DNA from: Calidifontimicrobium sp964618555
GTDB taxonomy: Bacteria > Pseudomonadota > Gammaproteobacteria > Burkholderiales > Burkholderiaceae_C
Reading direction: 5' to 3'
Length of the DNA stretch: 55,539 nt
NCBI GenBank assembly: GCA_964618555.1
Contig: CAZUBF010000003.1
Location: 1-55,539 of the forward strand
Positions 25,943-34,489 of the stretch are shown piece after piece. Under the pieces are notes generated by a model. The model ran no database searches, was not told the DNA's origin, and was given only the letters and a program-made list of their open reading frames with translations. Within the stretch, counting starts at the first letter, position 1, and the number at the start of each line of letters is the position of its first letter. The position numbers and the translations under genes are program-made.

Positions 25943-27211
25943 ATGCCTGCGACGCGCGCCCGATCGCTGCTCGACCACGCACACGAGCTGCTGCGCGAGG
26001 TGCTGCGTTTCGACGCCGCCGCCGATGCCGTCGTCGCCGCTTACGTGCGGCGCCACCCAAGGCTCGGTCCGCGCGAGCGCCAGCTGCTCGCCGACACCGT
26101 GTTCGCCGCGCTGCGTCGGCTGCCGCTGTGGCGCCACCTCGCGCGCGGCGCGGCCGGCGCCGTCGAGCGCCGCATCGCCGCGCTGGCCTGGACGGGCGAC
26201 GCCGACGTGCTCGCGCGCAGCCTGGACGCCGACGAACGCGCGTGGCTCGGCGCCGCGCGTGCCTGCGACGCCGAGGCGCTGCCCGACGCACTGCGCCACC
26301 ACCTGCCCGACTGGCTCGCCGCGGCGCTGCGCGCGCAGCTCGACGACAGCGGGTTCTGGGCGCTGGCGCGCGCGTTGCTGGCGCCGGCGCCGCTGGACCT
26401 GCGCGTCAACACGCTGAAGGCGCGTCGCGACGCCGTGCGCGCCGCGCTGGCCGACGCCGGCATCGTGGCCGATGCGACGCCGTACTCGCCGTGGGGCCTG
26501 CGCGTGCAGGGCAAGCCGTCGCTGCGCGGCCTCGCGGCCGTGCAGCGCGGCGACGTCGAGGTGCAGGACGAAGGCAGCCAGCTGCTGGCGCTGCTCACCG
26601 GCGCGCGGCGTGGCGAGACGGTGGTCGACTTCTGCGCGGGCGCCGGCGGCAAGACGCTGGCGCTCGGCGCGATGATGCGCGGCAGCGGCCGCCTCTACGC
26701 GTTCGACGTCTCGGCATCGCGGCTGGCTGCGCTGCAGCCGCGGCTGCAGCGCAGCGGCATCGACCACGTCTACCCGATGGCGATTGCGCACGAGCGCGAC
26801 GAACGGGTGCAGCGGCTCGCGGGCAAGGTCGATCGCGTGCTCGTCGACGCCCCCTGCTCGGGGCTGGGCACGCTGCGCCGCAACCCGGACCTGAAGTGGC
26901 GGCACACGCCGCAGACGGTCGAGGTGCTGGTGGCGACGCAGCGCGCGGTGCTCGACGCGGCGGCGCGGCTGCTCGCGCCGGGCGGGCGCCTCGTGTACGC
27001 CACGTGCAGCCTGCTCGAGGCCGAGAACGAAGCGGTGGCCGACGCGTTCGCCGCCGACCACCCGCAGTGGCGCCCCCTCGACGTGGCGGCGTTGCTGCGG
27101 CATGCCGGCGTGGCCGACGCCGAGTCGCTGGCGCCGGCCGGGCGGCTTCGGCTGTGGCCGCACCGGCACGGCACCGACGGCTTTTTCGCGGCGGCCTGGC
27201 AGCGGCCCTGA
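25943..27211 (+). CDS. RsmB/NOP2-family 16S rRNA m5C methyltransferase
   Basis: This 422-residue SAM-dependent RNA methyltransferase has the SAM motif VVDFCAGAGGKTLALG, the catalytic cysteine motif VDAPCSGLGTLRRNPDLKW and the second cysteine in VYATCSLLEAEN, both conserved in m5C RNA enzymes. The N-terminal 140 residues are helical and RsmB-like, though shortened. It lies just downstream of purN in the same direction. The target position in rRNA cannot be told from sequence. Confidence 0.9.
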   Translation: MPATRARSLLDHAHELLREVLRFDAAADAVVAAYVRRHPRLGPRERQLLADTVFAALRRLPLWRHLARGAAGAVERRIAALAWTGDADVLARSLDADERAWLGAARACDAEALPDALRHHLPDWLAAALRAQLDDSGFWALARALLAPAPLDLRVNTLKARRDAVRAALADAGIVADATPYSPWGLRVQGKPSLRGLAAVQRGDVEVQDEGSQLLALLTGARRGETVVDFCAGAGGKTLALGAMMRGSGRLYAFDVSASRLAALQPRLQRSGIDHVYPMAIAHERDERVQRLAGKVDRVLVDAPCSGLGTLRRNPDLKWRHTPQTVEVLVATQRAVLDAAARLLAPGGRLVYATCSLLEAENEAVADAFAADHPQWRPLDVAALLRHAGVADAESLAPAGRLRLWPHRHGTDGFFAAAWQRP

Positions 27212-27275
27212 CCCGGCACGCACCGCGCTGGTGCGCCGTACGCGGTTTCCACCGGCGCCGGCGGGGGTGGTCGAC

Positions 27276-27281
27276 TAAAAT
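27276..27281 (+). promoter_or_regulatory. candidate -10 element (TAAAAT) before the desaturase gene
   Basis: An isolated AT-rich hexamer TAAAAT stands in otherwise GC-rich sequence, 45 bases before the desaturase ATG. No good -35 is visible at 17 bases. This is a weak call based on composition and position. Confidence 0.4.
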
Positions 27282-27325
27282 CGGCGCAGCCCGGCGATTT
27301 GCAGCCGGGGAGGCTGAATCCCGAG

Positions 27326-28552
27326 ATGAATGAACTTTCCGTGCTGTGGAGCTCGCTGGTGGACTGGCTGGCCCGCGGCCTGCTCGACGCGTCGTGGTGG
27401 CAGATCGTCGTCTTCACGCTGGTCGTGACGCACGTCACCATCGCGTCGGTGACCATCTTCCTGCACCGCGCGCAGGCGCACCGTGCGCTCGAACTGGGGC
27501 CGGTGCCGTCGCACTTCTTCCGCTTCTGGCTGTGGCTGACCACCGGCATGGTGACCAGGGAGTGGGTCGCGATCCACCGCAAGCACCACGCCAAGTGCGA
27601 AACCGAAGAAGACCCGCACAGCCCGCAGACGCGCGGCCTGGGCACGGTCATGCGCGAGGGTGCCGAGCTGTACCGCGCGGAGGCGAAGAACGCCGAGACA
27701 CTGGCCAAGTACAGCCACGGCGTGCCCGACGACTGGCTCGAGCGCCACCTGTACTCGCGCTACAGCTGGCAGGGCGTGGGGCTGATGCTGATCGTCGACC
27801 TGCTGCTCTTCGGCGCCGCCGGCGCCACGGTGTGGGCGGTGCAGATGGTCTGGATCCCGTTCTGGGCCGCCGGCGTGGTCAACGGCATCGGGCACTACTG
27901 GGGCTACCGCAACTTCGAGGCGCCCGACGCGTCGACCAACGTCTCGCCGTGGGGCCTGATCATCGGCGGCGAGGAACTGCACAACAACCACCACACCTAC
28001 CCGACGTCGGCCAAGTTCTCGGTCAAGCCGTTCGAGTTCGACATCGGCTGGGGTTACATCCGTGCGCTCGAGATGCTCGGCTGGGCCAAGGTGCGCAAGA
28101 CCCCGCCGAAGCTGGCGCTGGGCGAGATCAAGTCGGTGGCCGACAGCCGCACGCTCGAGGCGATCATCGCCAACCGCTACGAGGTGATGGCGACCTACGC
28201 GGCCGAGATGCGGCGCGCCGTGCGCGCCGAGATCGCCCACCTGAAGGCACAGGGCGCGCAGAACAGTTCGCGCCTGGCGCAGCTCGTGCTGGCCAAGCGC
28301 TGGCTGCACCGCGACGCCGACAGGATCCCCAGCCCGGTGAAGCCGCAGCTGGCGCAGGCGGTCAGCGGCAGTCCGCAGCTGGCCAAGCTGGTGGCGATGC
28401 GCGAGGAGTTGCGCCAGCTGTGGACGCGCACCAACGTCTCGGCCGAGCAGCTGGTGGCCGACCTGCAGGCCTGGTGCCGCAAGGCCGAGGACAGCGGCAT
28501 CGCCGCACTGCAGGAGTTCTCGCTGAGGCTGCGCGCCGCGGCGCACGCCTGA
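27326..28552 (+). CDS. membrane fatty acid (acyl-CoA delta-9 type) desaturase
   Basis: This 408-residue membrane di-iron desaturase has the three histidine boxes: HRAQAH, HRKHHAK and NNHHTYPTSAKFS. Hydrophobic segments lie near residues 15-45, 60-80, 150-175 and 180-195. These enzymes introduce a cis double bond in acyl chains, probably for membrane fluidity. The C-terminal 100 residues form a helical extension typical of the bacterial group. GGAGG lies 13 bases before the ATG, slightly far. A strong bidirectional terminator follows. Confidence 0.9.
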   Translation: MNELSVLWSSLVDWLARGLLDASWWQIVVFTLVVTHVTIASVTIFLHRAQAHRALELGPVPSHFFRFWLWLTTGMVTREWVAIHRKHHAKCETEEDPHSPQTRGLGTVMREGAELYRAEAKNAETLAKYSHGVPDDWLERHLYSRYSWQGVGLMLIVDLLLFGAAGATVWAVQMVWIPFWAAGVVNGIGHYWGYRNFEAPDASTNVSPWGLIIGGEELHNNHHTYPTSAKFSVKPFEFDIGWGYIRALEMLGWAKVRKTPPKLALGEIKSVADSRTLEAIIANRYEVMATYAAEMRRAVRAEIAHLKAQGAQNSSRLAQLVLAKRWLHRDADRIPSPVKPQLAQAVSGSPQLAKLVAMREELRQLWTRTNVSAEQLVADLQAWCRKAEDSGIAALQEFSLRLRAAAHA

Positions 28553-28601
28553 TCGCGCGGGGCTTCGCGTGCCGCCATCACAAGGGGCGGCAGCCGACAA
28601 A

Positions 28602-28634
28602 ACGAAGAGGGCCCGCAATGCGGGCCCTCTTCGT
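28602..28634. terminator. bidirectional Rho-independent terminator
   Basis: A perfect 15-bp stem (ACGAAGAGGGCCCGC / GCGGGCCCTCTTCGT) with an AAT loop lies between the convergent desaturase and rpmG genes. It is flanked by AAAA on the left and by TT on the right, so it can serve both transcripts. Confidence 0.9.
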
Positions 28635-28662
28635 TGCGAGTGGTCCGACCGGTGCGGCCGGA

Positions 28663-28833
28663 TCACTTCAGCTTGGTTTCCTTGTACAGCACGTGCTTGC
28701 GCGCCTTCGGGTCGAACTTCATGAACTCGAGCTTCTCCGGCGTGGTCTTTTTGTTCTTGCTCGTCGTGTAGAAGTGCCCGGTGCCGGCCGTCGATTCCAG
28801 CTTGATCTTGTCGCGTCCGCCTTTGGTTGCCAT
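28663..28833 (-). CDS. rpmG: 50S ribosomal protein L33
   Basis: This 56-residue protein reads MATKGGRDKIKLEST, then TGHFYTTSKNKK and ends HVLYKETKLK, the typical proteobacterial L33 without the zinc-binding cysteines. It follows rpmB by 14 bases, the usual rpmB-rpmG order, and ends just before the bidirectional terminator. Confidence 0.97.
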   Translation of the reverse strand: MATKGGRDKIKLESTAGTGHFYTTSKNKKTTPEKLEFMKFDPKARKHVLYKETKLK

Positions 28834-28847
28834 CTCGGCCTCCTAGT

Positions 28848-29081
28848 TCAGAGTTCGCCCTTGGCACGCAGGTCGGCGACGACCCGGTCGATGCCCACCT
28901 TGTCGATCAGCCGCAGTGCCGCGTTGCTCACGCGCAGTCGCACCCAGCGATTCTCGGTTTCGAGCCAGAAGCGGCGGTACTGCAGGTTGGGCAGGAACCG
29001 GCGCTTGGTCTTGTTGTTGGCGTGGGACACGTGGTTCCCGACCATCGGGCGCTTGCCCGTGACTTGACAGACGCGTGCCAT
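28848..29081 (-). CDS. rpmB: 50S ribosomal protein L28
   Basis: This 77-residue protein reads MARVCQVTGKRPMVGNHVSHANNK and continues TKRRFLPNLQYRRFW, the full L28 signature. It is the first gene of the rpmB-rpmG pair, with a TATAAT -10 about 35 bases before its start. GAGAAG just before the ATG is the likely ribosome site. Confidence 0.98.
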   Translation of the reverse strand: MARVCQVTGKRPMVGNHVSHANNKTKRRFLPNLQYRRFWLETENRWVRLRVSNAALRLIDKVGIDRVVADLRAKGEL

Positions 29082-29114
29082 GACGCTTCTCCGAGAGATT
29101 CAGCAAAGCCGCGC

Positions 29115-29120
29115 ATTATA
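29115..29120 (-). promoter_or_regulatory. -10 element (TATAAT) of rpmB-rpmG
   Basis: Read on the minus strand, a perfect consensus TATAAT stands 34 bases before the rpmB start codon in GC-rich sequence. The -35 region 17 bases upstream is weak (CGCCGG). Confidence 0.7.
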
Positions 29121-29171
29121 GCCAGGTTCGGCGCGCGCCGGCGTCGCAGGCGCCGGGCGGGGCCGCTGCGG

Positions 29172-30131
29172 TCAGCCCTGCTGCTGCTCGAGGAAGCGCT
29201 GCGCGTCGAGCGCGGCCATGCAGCCCGTGCCGGCGCTGGTGATCGCCTGCCGGTACACGTGGTCCTGCACGTCGCCGGCGGCGAACACGCCGGGCACGCT
29301 GGTCATCGTCGCCATCCCCGACAGACCGGAACGGGTGACGATGTAACCATCCTTCATCTCGAGCTGGCCCTTGAAGATGTCGGTGTTCGGGCTGTGGCCG
29401 ATGGCGATGAAGCAGCCCTTGAGCGCGAGTGGGCGGGTGCTGCCGTCCAGCGTGGACTTCAGCCGCACGCCCGTCACGCCGCTGGCGTCGCCGAGCACCT
29501 CGTCGAGCGTGTGGAACAGGTGCAGCTCGATCTTGCCCGCCTTCACCTTGTCCATCAGCTTGTCGACCATGATCGGCTCGGCGCGGAACTTGTCGCGGCG
29601 GTGGATCAGGTGCACCTTGGTCGCGATGTTGGACAGGTACAGCGCCTCCTCGACCGCGGTGTTGCCACCGCCGACGACGCCCACCTCCTCGCCGCGGTAG
29701 AAGAAGCCGTCGCAGGTGGCGCAGCCGCTGACGCCGCGTCCCATGAACGCCTGCTCGCTGGGCAGGCCCAGGTACTTCGCGCTGGCGCCGGTGGCGACGA
29801 TCAGCGCGTCGCACGTGTAGCTGCCCGAGTCGCCCTTCAGGCGGAACGGCCGCTGCGACAGGTCGACCTCGTTGACGTGGTCGAACACGATCTTCGTGTC
29901 GAAGCGCTCGGCGTGCTGCTGGAAGCGCTGCATCAGGTCCGGCCCCTGCACGCCGGCCACGTCGGCGGGCCAGTTGTCGACGTCGGTGGTCGTCATCAAC
30001 TGGCCGCCCTGGGCCATGCCGGTGACCAGCAGCGGTTGCAGGTTCGCGCGCGCAGCATAGATCGCCGCGGTGTAGCCGGCAGGGCCGGAGCCGAGGATCA
30101 GGACCTGGGCGTGGGTGGGGGCAGTGGTCAT
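29172..30131 (-). CDS. trxB: thioredoxin reductase
   Basis: This 319-residue flavoenzyme reduces thioredoxin with NADPH. It has the FAD motif LILGSGPAGYTAAIYAARA, the redox pair CATCDG, the NADPH motif VVGGGNTAVEEALYL and the C-terminal FAD motif GVFAAGDVQDHVYRQAITSAGTG (in part). Length is standard. ATG 30131 directly precedes the conserved region. It is divergent from the Crp/Fnr gene, 214 bases apart. Confidence 0.97.
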   Translation of the reverse strand: MTTAPTHAQVLILGSGPAGYTAAIYAARANLQPLLVTGMAQGGQLMTTTDVDNWPADVAGVQGPDLMQRFQQHAERFDTKIVFDHVNEVDLSQRPFRLKGDSGSYTCDALIVATGASAKYLGLPSEQAFMGRGVSGCATCDGFFYRGEEVGVVGGGNTAVEEALYLSNIATKVHLIHRRDKFRAEPIMVDKLMDKVKAGKIELHLFHTLDEVLGDASGVTGVRLKSTLDGSTRPLALKGCFIAIGHSPNTDIFKGQLEMKDGYIVTRSGLSGMATMTSVPGVFAAGDVQDHVYRQAITSAGTGCMAALDAQRFLEQQQG

Positions 30132-30345
30132 CGCGAAGAGGGGGGCAGGAGTCTCGGAACGGAGCGCGTGGGCCGCGCGACGGCGTGGTGCAGGCCCCAC
30201 GCCGATGATGACATGGGGTTGCCACAGGGTGCCGCCCGGCGCTGCAATCGGCACAATAGTGAAATTCTAGGCACTTGGCGCGCGTCGATAGCGCAGGGTG
30301 CCCGTCGACCGGCACCGGCCGACGCACAACCAGGAGGAACCGCTG

Positions 30346-31014
30346 ATGTCGATGCTGTCGAATCTCGACCTGATCCGCCGCGTGCCGTTGTTTTCGATGC
30401 TGACCAACGACCAGGCGCAGACGATCGCCGACAGCGTGGTCAAGCGGCGCTTCCGCCGCGGCGAGATCGTCGTCGAGCAGGGGCGCAAGAGCAATGCGTT
30501 GTTCATCCTGCTCAACGGCCGCGCGCGCGTGCTGACCTCGGACTCGCGCGGCCGCGAGGTGATCCTCGCGGTGCTGCAGGCCGGCGACTACGTCGGCGAG
30601 ATGAGCCTGATCGACAACGAGCCGCACTCGGCCACGGTGCGCGCCGAAGTGCAAACCGACATGCTGGTGCTCGGGCGCAACGAGTTCTCGCGCTGCCTGC
30701 CCGAGACCGCGAGTCTGGCGTACGCGATCCTGCGCGGGTTGGTCGCGCGGCTGCGCGCCGCCGACCGGCAGATCGAATCGCTGGCGCTGCTCGACGTGTA
30801 CGGGCGCGTCGCGCGCGCGCTGCTCGACATGGCCGAGGACGACAAGGGCGTGCTGATCATCCGCAGCAAGGTCTCGCGCCAGGACCTGGCCAAGGTCGTC
30901 GGCGCGTCGCGCGAGATGGTCAGCCGCGTGATGAAGGACCTCGAGGAACGCGGCCACATCGAGACCCAGGACAACGGCTGGGTCGTCGTCAAGGACCGGC
31001 TGCAGCGGGACTGA
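30346..31014 (+). CDS. Crp/Fnr-family transcriptional regulator
   Basis: This 222-residue regulator has an N-terminal cyclic-nucleotide-binding-like domain (GEIVVEQGRKSNALFILLNG, EMSLIDNEPHSATVRA) and a C-terminal winged helix with recognition region VSRQDLAKVVGASREMVSRVMKDL. The Fnr-type Cys cluster is absent, and the Crp phosphate-binding cassette is partly kept. AGGAGG precedes the ATG at a good distance. It is divergent from trxB, so it may respond to redox or energy state, but the effector is unknown. Confidence 0.92.
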   Translation: MSMLSNLDLIRRVPLFSMLTNDQAQTIADSVVKRRFRRGEIVVEQGRKSNALFILLNGRARVLTSDSRGREVILAVLQAGDYVGEMSLIDNEPHSATVRAEVQTDMLVLGRNEFSRCLPETASLAYAILRGLVARLRAADRQIESLALLDVYGRVARALLDMAEDDKGVLIIRSKVSRQDLAKVVGASREMVSRVMKDLEERGHIETQDNGWVVVKDRLQRD

Positions 31015-31036
31015 CCGCGCCGGCGGCGCCGCGACT

Positions 31037-31651
31037 TCAGGGCGCGGTGCGCGGCGGTGCCCAGTCGGCGAGCCACTGGTCGGCGGCGGCGCGCGGGTGA
31101 CGGCGCACCTCGGTGGCGGTGCCCAGTGACACGAAACACACCGGGCGCTCGTCGTCGGCCAGGCCCAGCCCGCGAGCGAACGCGCCGCTGCGCAGCGCGC
31201 GGCCGCTGGTGAGCATGCCGGCGAAGCCCATCGCGTGCGCCGTCAGCAGCAGCGCCATCAGCGCCGCACCGAGGGTGACGTAGCGTTCGTGCTCGACGAC
31301 GTCGTCGTGCGGTGGCTGCAGTCTCGCCACGGCGAGCAGCAGCTCGGGCGCGCGGTGCGCCTTGACGCGCGCCTCGGCGCGTTCGGCTTCGCCCGCGGCC
31401 GGGTCGCGTTCGAGCAGCGCGGCCTCGAACAGGTCGGCGAGCGCGTCGCGCTGCGCCGCGCCGATGCGCAGCAGCCGCCACGGGCGCAGCTCGCGGTGAT
31501 CGGGCGCGGTGCCTGCCGCCTCGACGATGCGGCGCAGCTGTTCGGCGCTGGGCCCGGGCGCGTGCAGCCGCTTCGGCGAGACCGAGAAGCGGCTGCCGAT
31601 CAGCGCCAGCGCGAAGTCGGCCAGCTCGTCGGTGCCTGGGGCCGGGTTCAT
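31037..31651 (-). CDS. nitroreductase-family flavoprotein
   Basis: This 204-residue FMN-dependent oxidoreductase has RFSVSPKRLHAPGPS near the start, APDHRELRPWRLLRI, which binds FMN in the family, and GFAGMLTSGRALRS towards the end, close to YdjA-type nitroreductases (also short). The start ATG overlaps the stop of the upstream permease gene in an ATGA, so it is cotranslated with it. Substrate unknown. Confidence 0.87.
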   Translation of the reverse strand: MNPAPGTDELADFALALIGSRFSVSPKRLHAPGPSAEQLRRIVEAAGTAPDHRELRPWRLLRIGAAQRDALADLFEAALLERDPAAGEAERAEARVKAHRAPELLLAVARLQPPHDDVVEHERYVTLGAALMALLLTAHAMGFAGMLTSGRALRSGAFARGLGLADDERPVCFVSLGTATEVRRHPRAAADQWLADWAPPRTAP

Positions 31652-32580
31652 CGCGGGGCCCGCTGGCGTCGCGTCGAGACCACGATGCCGGCGATGATTA
31701 GGCCGAATGCCAGCGCGTGGTACGGGCGTGGCGACTCGTGCAGCAGCGCGCCTTGCATCAGCGCGGCGAACAGCGGCGCGAGGTTGGCGAAGAACGCCGC
31801 CACCGCCGGCCCGACCGCGCCGACGCCGCGGCCCCAGCAGTAGTACGCGACGATCGACGGCCCCAGCGCGACGTACAGCACCGCCAGCACCACCGGCAGC
31901 GACCACTGCACCGACGCCTGCGGCACCGCCAGCGCTTCGCCCACGCCGAAGGCGCCGGCCCACAGCACGCCGAACACCGCCTGCACCAGCAGGAACTCGG
32001 CCCAGTTCCACGCCGGCCGCGTGTCGGCGCGCATCAGCGGGCCGGGGCGGGCGAGCCGCCACGAGTAGAAGGCCCAGGCGACGACGGCCAGCAGCATCCA
32101 CAGGTCGCCGGCGACGAAGCGCACCTGCACCAGCCGCGCCGGCTCGCCGCGCGCGAGCACCACCGCGACGCCGAGCAGCGACAGTGCCGCACCGAACAGC
32201 GCACGCCGAGAGGCGCGCTCGCCGTAGCACAGCGCACCGACGGCGAGCATCCACACCGGCGTGCTGGCGGCGATCAGCGTGACGTTCAGCGGCGTCGACG
32301 TCACCAGCGCCGCGTACTGCAGCGCGTTGTAGCTGCCCATGCCGAGCAGCCCGAGCAGCGCCAGCTCGCGCCAGCGTTGCGTCACGGCGCGCCGCGCCGC
32401 CGCGCCGGCGAGCGCACGCCAGCCCAGCGGAAGCAGCAGCACGAACACGACGATCCAGCGCAGCGCGTTGAGCGTCAGCGGCGGCACGTGGCCGACCATC
32501 AGTCGGCCGACGACCGCGTTGCTGGCCCACAGCAGCGGCGGCAGCGTCAGCAGGACGGCGAGCCCGGGCGTCAGGCGCAT
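31648..32580 (-). CDS. EamA/DMT-family transporter
   Basis: This 310-residue membrane protein has about ten hydrophobic segments arranged as two EamA repeats (first repeat around LLWASNAVVGRLMVG and ALRWIVVF; second around DLWMLLAVVAWAFYSW and LAPLFAALMQGALLHE). It is a drug/metabolite exporter of unknown substrate. It overlaps the nitroreductase gene by four bases, which suggests joint handling of one compound. Confidence 0.9.
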   Translation of the reverse strand: MRLTPGLAVLLTLPPLLWASNAVVGRLMVGHVPPLTLNALRWIVVFVLLLPLGWRALAGAAARRAVTQRWRELALLGLLGMGSYNALQYAALVTSTPLNVTLIAASTPVWMLAVGALCYGERASRRALFGAALSLLGVAVVLARGEPARLVQVRFVAGDLWMLLAVVAWAFYSWRLARPGPLMRADTRPAWNWAEFLLVQAVFGVLWAGAFGVGEALAVPQASVQWSLPVVLAVLYVALGPSIVAYYCWGRGVGAVGPAVAAFFANLAPLFAALMQGALLHESPRPYHALAFGLIIAGIVVSTRRQRAPR

Positions 32581-32602
32581 GGCAGCGGTGCGACGCGGCG
32601 GC

Positions 32603-32923
32603 TCAGCGCGGCATCATCGCGCCGCAGTTCCAGCACTGCTCGAACGCCCCCTCGACACGCTCGCCGCAGGCGCGGCACAGCCAGTCGCGCTGCGGCGCGT
32701 GGCGCAGCCCGTCGAGCAGCGCACGTGCCGCCGCGAGCTCGTCGTCGCGCTCGACCCACACCTCGGGCAGCGCCTGGTCGGGCGGGATTTCTCCGGCGAT
32801 GCTGCTGGCCCAGGCGCGCTGCACGCTGGCGTCGATACCGGCGTGGCGCAGCAGGTCGGCCCACAGCGTGGCCACCGCCAGGTTGGGCGCGCGCGTCACC
32901 CGCAGCATCGCGCGTGGGAACAT
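32603..32923 (-). CDS. DUF2007-like protein with C-terminal zinc ribbon
   Basis: This protein of about 106 residues has an N-terminal part resembling DUF2007 (RVTRAPNLAVATLWADLLRHAGIDASV) and a C-terminal CRACGERVEGAFEQCWNCG, a clear two-knuckle zinc ribbon. It may be a small regulatory or scaffold protein; no function is known. Its start at 32923 is only nine bases from the divergent gene start at 32933; a later ATG at 32908 would widen the gap. Confidence 0.75.
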   Translation of the reverse strand: MFPRAMLRVTRAPNLAVATLWADLLRHAGIDASVQRAWASSIAGEIPPDQALPEVWVERDDELAAARALLDGLRHAPQRDWLCRACGERVEGAFEQCWNCGAMMPR

Positions 32924-32932
32924 CGCATCGTC

Positions 32933-33310
32933 ATGATCGAGCGCATTCTCGCCGACGCGGTGCTGGCGCTGCACGCGCTGTTCGTCGTCTGGGTCGCCGC
33001 CGGGGCGCTCGCGGTGTGGCGCTGGCCGCGACTGGCGTGGCTGCACGTGCCGGCGCTGGCCTGGGGGCTGTGGATCGAGGTCAGCGGCGGGCTGTGCCCC
33101 CTGACGCCGATCGAGGTCGCGCTGCGCCGTGCCGCCGGCGGACAGGGTTACGCCGGCAGCTTCGTCGAGCACTACCTGGGCGCACTGGTCTACCCGGCGG
33201 GGCTGACGCGCGAGGCGCAGTGGGTGCTGGCCGCGGTGCTGGCGCTCGTCAATGCGGGTCTTTACGGGGCGATCGTGCGCCGCTGGCGGGGTCGAAGTGC
33301 GATGCGCTAA
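32933..33310 (+). CDS. DUF2784 small membrane protein
   Basis: This 125-residue protein has three or four hydrophobic segments and the DUF2784 signature CPLTPIEVALRRAAGGQGYAGSFVEHYLG (in part), followed by LVYPAGLTREAQW. The function of the family is unknown. It is followed 50 bases later by a quinone oxidoreductase gene on the same strand and starts almost back-to-back with the DUF2007-like gene. Confidence 0.86.
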   Translation: MIERILADAVLALHALFVVWVAAGALAVWRWPRLAWLHVPALAWGLWIEVSGGLCPLTPIEVALRRAAGGQGYAGSFVEHYLGALVYPAGLTREAQWVLAAVLALVNAGLYGAIVRRWRGRSAMR

Positions 33311-33360
33311 CCTGCGCCGCTTCGACCGACATCCACCCCCGCAACCCACCGGAGCCAGCG

Positions 33361-34359
33361 ATGCCCGAGACCCTGAGCAAGAGCGTGATGATCGAGCAGT
33401 TCGGAGGCCCGGAGCAGATGCGCTTCGTCGACCTGCCGGTGGGCGAGCCCGGCCCCGGTCAGATCCGCATCCGCCACCATGCGTGCGGGCTGAACTTCAT
33501 CGACGTCTACCAGCGCACCGGCCTGTACGCCAACGCGCTGCCGCTGGCGTTGGGCATGGAGGCCGCCGGCGTGGTCGAGGCGGTCGGCGAGGGCGTCACG
33601 CACCTCGCGCCCGGCGACCGCGCCGCGTACGCCAGCATGCCGCCGCCGGGAGCGTACTGCGAGTGCCGCGTGATGCCCGCGATGAACGTCGTCAGGCTGC
33701 CCGACGGCATCGACTTCGAGACCGCCGCGGCGATGATGCTCAAGGGCCTGACGGTGCAGTACCTGCTCAAGCGCACGCTGCCGCAGGGCGGGCTGCAGCC
33801 CGGCGATGCGATCGTGTTCCATGCCGCCGCCGGCGGGGTCGGGCTGATCGCGTGCCAGTGGGCCAAGGCGCTCGGGCTGGAGCTGATCGCCACCGCCGGC
33901 AGCGACGCCAAGTGCGCGCTGGCGCGCGAGCACGGCGCGGCGCACGCGATCAACTACAACGCCGAGGACTTCGTCGCGCGGGTGCGCGAGATCACCGGCG
34001 GGCGCGGCGTGAAGGTGGTGTACGACTCGGTCGGCAAGGACACCTTCGAACGCTCGCTCGAGTGCCTGGCGCCGTTCGGGCTGCTCGCCGCGTTCGGCAA
34101 CGCGTCGGGGCCGGTGCCGCCGCTGCAGGTCGGCATGCTGGGAGCCAAGGGCTCGCTGTACGTGACGCGGCAGACGCTGTTCACGCACATCGCCACGCGC
34201 GAGGCCACGCAGGCGATGGCCGACGACCTGTTCTCGGTGGTGCTGTCGGGGCAGGTGAAGATCCGCATCGACCAGCGCTACCCGCTGGCCGACGTCGCGC
34301 TCGCGCACCGCGACCTCGAGGCGCGCCGCACCACCGGATCGAGCGTGCTGCTGCCTTGA
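33361..34359 (+). CDS. qor: NADPH:quinone oxidoreductase (zinc-free MDR family)
   Basis: This 332-residue protein belongs to the zeta-crystallin/QorA branch: N-terminal GroES-like domain (HHACGLNFIDVYQRTGLY), then NADPH-binding AAAGGVGLIACQWAKALG. The zinc ligands of alcohol dehydrogenases are absent. It reduces quinones or related enones with NADPH. It may be cotranscribed with the DUF2784 gene. A 130-base gap with no visible signal follows. Confidence 0.93.
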   Translation: MPETLSKSVMIEQFGGPEQMRFVDLPVGEPGPGQIRIRHHACGLNFIDVYQRTGLYANALPLALGMEAAGVVEAVGEGVTHLAPGDRAAYASMPPPGAYCECRVMPAMNVVRLPDGIDFETAAAMMLKGLTVQYLLKRTLPQGGLQPGDAIVFHAAAGGVGLIACQWAKALGLELIATAGSDAKCALAREHGAAHAINYNAEDFVARVREITGGRGVKVVYDSVGKDTFERSLECLAPFGLLAAFGNASGPVPPLQVGMLGAKGSLYVTRQTLFTHIATREATQAMADDLFSVVLSGQVKIRIDQRYPLADVALAHRDLEARRTTGSSVLLP

Positions 34360-34489
34360 GCGCCGCGCCTCGCGCCGGCGCCGCCACCCTCGCTCGAGTC
34401 GCCGCTGGACGCGCCGCCCGGCCGTGCCGACCCGGCGCGCGCGTCGCTGGCGGGCGGGCGGATCACCACCGCGCCGCACGGGGCGAGGT

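Noticed and set aside
30346..31014. Fnr-type oxygen sensor
   Set aside because: The N-terminal cysteine cluster for [4Fe-4S] binding is missing, so only a general Crp/Fnr assignment is kept.
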